From NCBI RefSeq assembly GCF_018739865.1, contig NZ_JADOER010000004.1, forward strand, positions 940,157-1,004,156: 64,000 nt of DNA. The letters are read 5' to 3'. Every line of letters begins with the position of its first letter. Positions within the stretch are counted from its first letter, which is position 1. Made by a program: the position numbers and the translations under genes. This stretch comes from Leptothoe kymatousa TAU-MAC 1615. Its GTDB lineage: Bacteria > Cyanobacteriota > Cyanobacteriia > Phormidesmidales > Phormidesmidaceae. A model generated the notes under the pieces. The model saw nothing but the letters and a program-made list of their open reading frames with translations, ran no database searches and had not been told where the DNA came from. Of this stretch, positions 63,434 to 64,000 are shown one piece after another.

Positions 63434-63883
63434 ATGGCAAATTGGCTTGAGCATAGCGTGTATGTTGATGTGGAGGCTCCGATCGATCTGGTTTGGGCCC
63501 TATGGTCTGACTTAGAACAGATGCCCCAGTGGATGAAGTGGATTGACTCAGTGGAGTTACTGGCTGATCAGCCAGGCATGTCTCGCTGGAAACTTGCCTC
63601 TGGCATATGGGAGTTTACATGGCTTTCCCGTACGGTTAAGGTCGTTCCCAATCAAATCTTGCAGTGGGAATCTGTGGACGGTTTGCCCAATCGCGGTGCT
63701 ATTCGTTTCTATGGTCATCAGCAGGGAACTAGCACCGTGAAGATGACCCTGGCCTATGCGGTTCCTGCTGTCCTGGCTCGGTTTATGGAAAATGGATGGC
63801 TGCGGCGAATTGTGGATTCTACCTTGCAGGCTGACTTAGAGCGGTTTCGGCAAAAAGCTGAACAAGTGGCAAAAGCTGATTAA
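63434..63883 (+). CDS. SRPBCC / polyketide cyclase-dehydrase family protein
   Basis: 149 residues from ATG 63434 (MANWLEHSVYVDVEAPIDLV). The helix-grip fold is shown by VWALWSDLEQMPQWMKWIDS, TWLSRTVKVVPNQILQWESV and TVKMTLAYAVPAVLARFMEN. Such proteins bind hydrophobic ligands. The family name comes from aromatase/cyclase members; a cyanobacterial role is not known. It follows fabI on the same strand after 46 bp and is probably co-transcribed. An in-frame start at 63416 is less likely. Confidence 0.85.
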   Translation: MANWLEHSVYVDVEAPIDLVWALWSDLEQMPQWMKWIDSVELLADQPGMSRWKLASGIWEFTWLSRTVKVVPNQILQWESVDGLPNRGAIRFYGHQQGTSTVKMTLAYAVPAVLARFMENGWLRRIVDSTLQADLERFRQKAEQVAKAD

Positions 63884-63892
63884 AGGGCTGCT

Positions 63893-64000
63893 ATGGGTTT
63901 TGATTTGCAGCAGGCCGAACAGTGCCTGCAGTCCCTTGATCTAGTGCCCTTATTTCAGACGGTTTTGGGTTGGAATCCTCCTGATGAAAAAGCTGCGATC
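63893..64000 (+). CDS. N-terminus of an unidentified protein, cut by window edge
   Basis: ATG 63893 opens 36 codons to the window end: MGFDLQQAEQCLQSLDLVPL then FQTVLGWNPPDEKAAI. It follows the SRPBCC stop by 9 bp. The LFQTVLGWNPP stretch recalls the first helix of large DNA methylase-type or BREX PglX-like proteins (LFxxxLGWDxP), but 36 residues are too few for a call. Confidence 0.5.
   Translation, partial: MGFDLQQAEQCLQSLDLVPLFQTVLGWNPPDEKAAI

Overview
The window reads as chromosomal DNA of a cyanobacterium, probably filamentous or biofilm-forming, with moderate G+C. The evidence is direct: the HIP1 octamer GCGATCGC recurs throughout (for example near 7622, 10628, 13026, 17446, 26151, 45722, 55582 and 62120), and many genes are cyanobacterial or plastid hallmarks (ycf34, ycf33, pxcA, psb34, psb35, ntcA, cyAbrB, DUF3155, DUF3084, a CCB2/CCB4-like protein). 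I saw no rRNA, tRNA, prophage or CRISPR.

Layout. 1-9.9 kb: ispG (cut by the left edge), a TPR protein, an orphan GvpN-like AAA ATPase, lysC, a type 2 NADH dehydrogenase, an LD-carboxypeptidase, a WD40 protein kinase and ycf34. 10-19 kb: a tandem array of about 45-bp repeats, a CCA-adding-type enzyme, a small membrane protein, an XPB-like helicase, a histidine kinase with a small lipoprotein, and an ABC-F ATPase. 19-27 kb: a CDF transporter, a PEP-CTERM protein, an oligopeptide-type permease, apt, an M23 peptidase, and a pentapeptide-repeat gene behind an apparent RpaB (HLR1) site. 27-35 kb: a phosphopantetheinyl transferase, a second NDH-2, an HTTM/DCC protein, pxcA, a membrane Ser/Thr kinase and a Dam-type methylase. 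35-38 kb: ycf33, rbfA and a NagZ-like GH3.

38-43.3 kb is the most unusual region. It holds REP-like palindromes with a REP-associated transposase (RAYT). A large NACHT NTPase that ends in a GUN4 tetrapyrrole-binding domain overlaps the transposase gene tail to tail. Divergent from the NTPase lie a candidate 49-aa small membrane ORF and the photosystem II assembly genes psb34 and psb35, behind a consensus HLR1 site.

43.5-52.6 kb: sppA, type 2 IPP isomerase, and a three-gene cell-surface polysaccharide cluster (outer-membrane barrel, long TPR protein, GH8 glucanase) that looks like a BcsC/BcsZ system with BcsC split into two genes. 52.7-64 kb: regulators and housekeeping genes (pyrR, Rrf2, cyAbrB, a Hik2-like kinase, DUF3155, CCB-like, PadR, DUF3084, ntcA with a GTA-N8-TAC site, fabI, an SRPBCC protein) and a gene cut by the right edge.

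Themes that recur are light and photosystem upkeep (psb34, psb35, two HLR1 sites, ycf33, ycf34, pxcA, CCB-like, GUN4), isoprenoid supply (ispG, fni), respiratory NAD(P)H oxidation (two NDH-2 genes) and signalling (two histidine kinases, two Ser/Thr kinases, the NACHT protein). All functions are inferred by reading the sequence; no database search was run.
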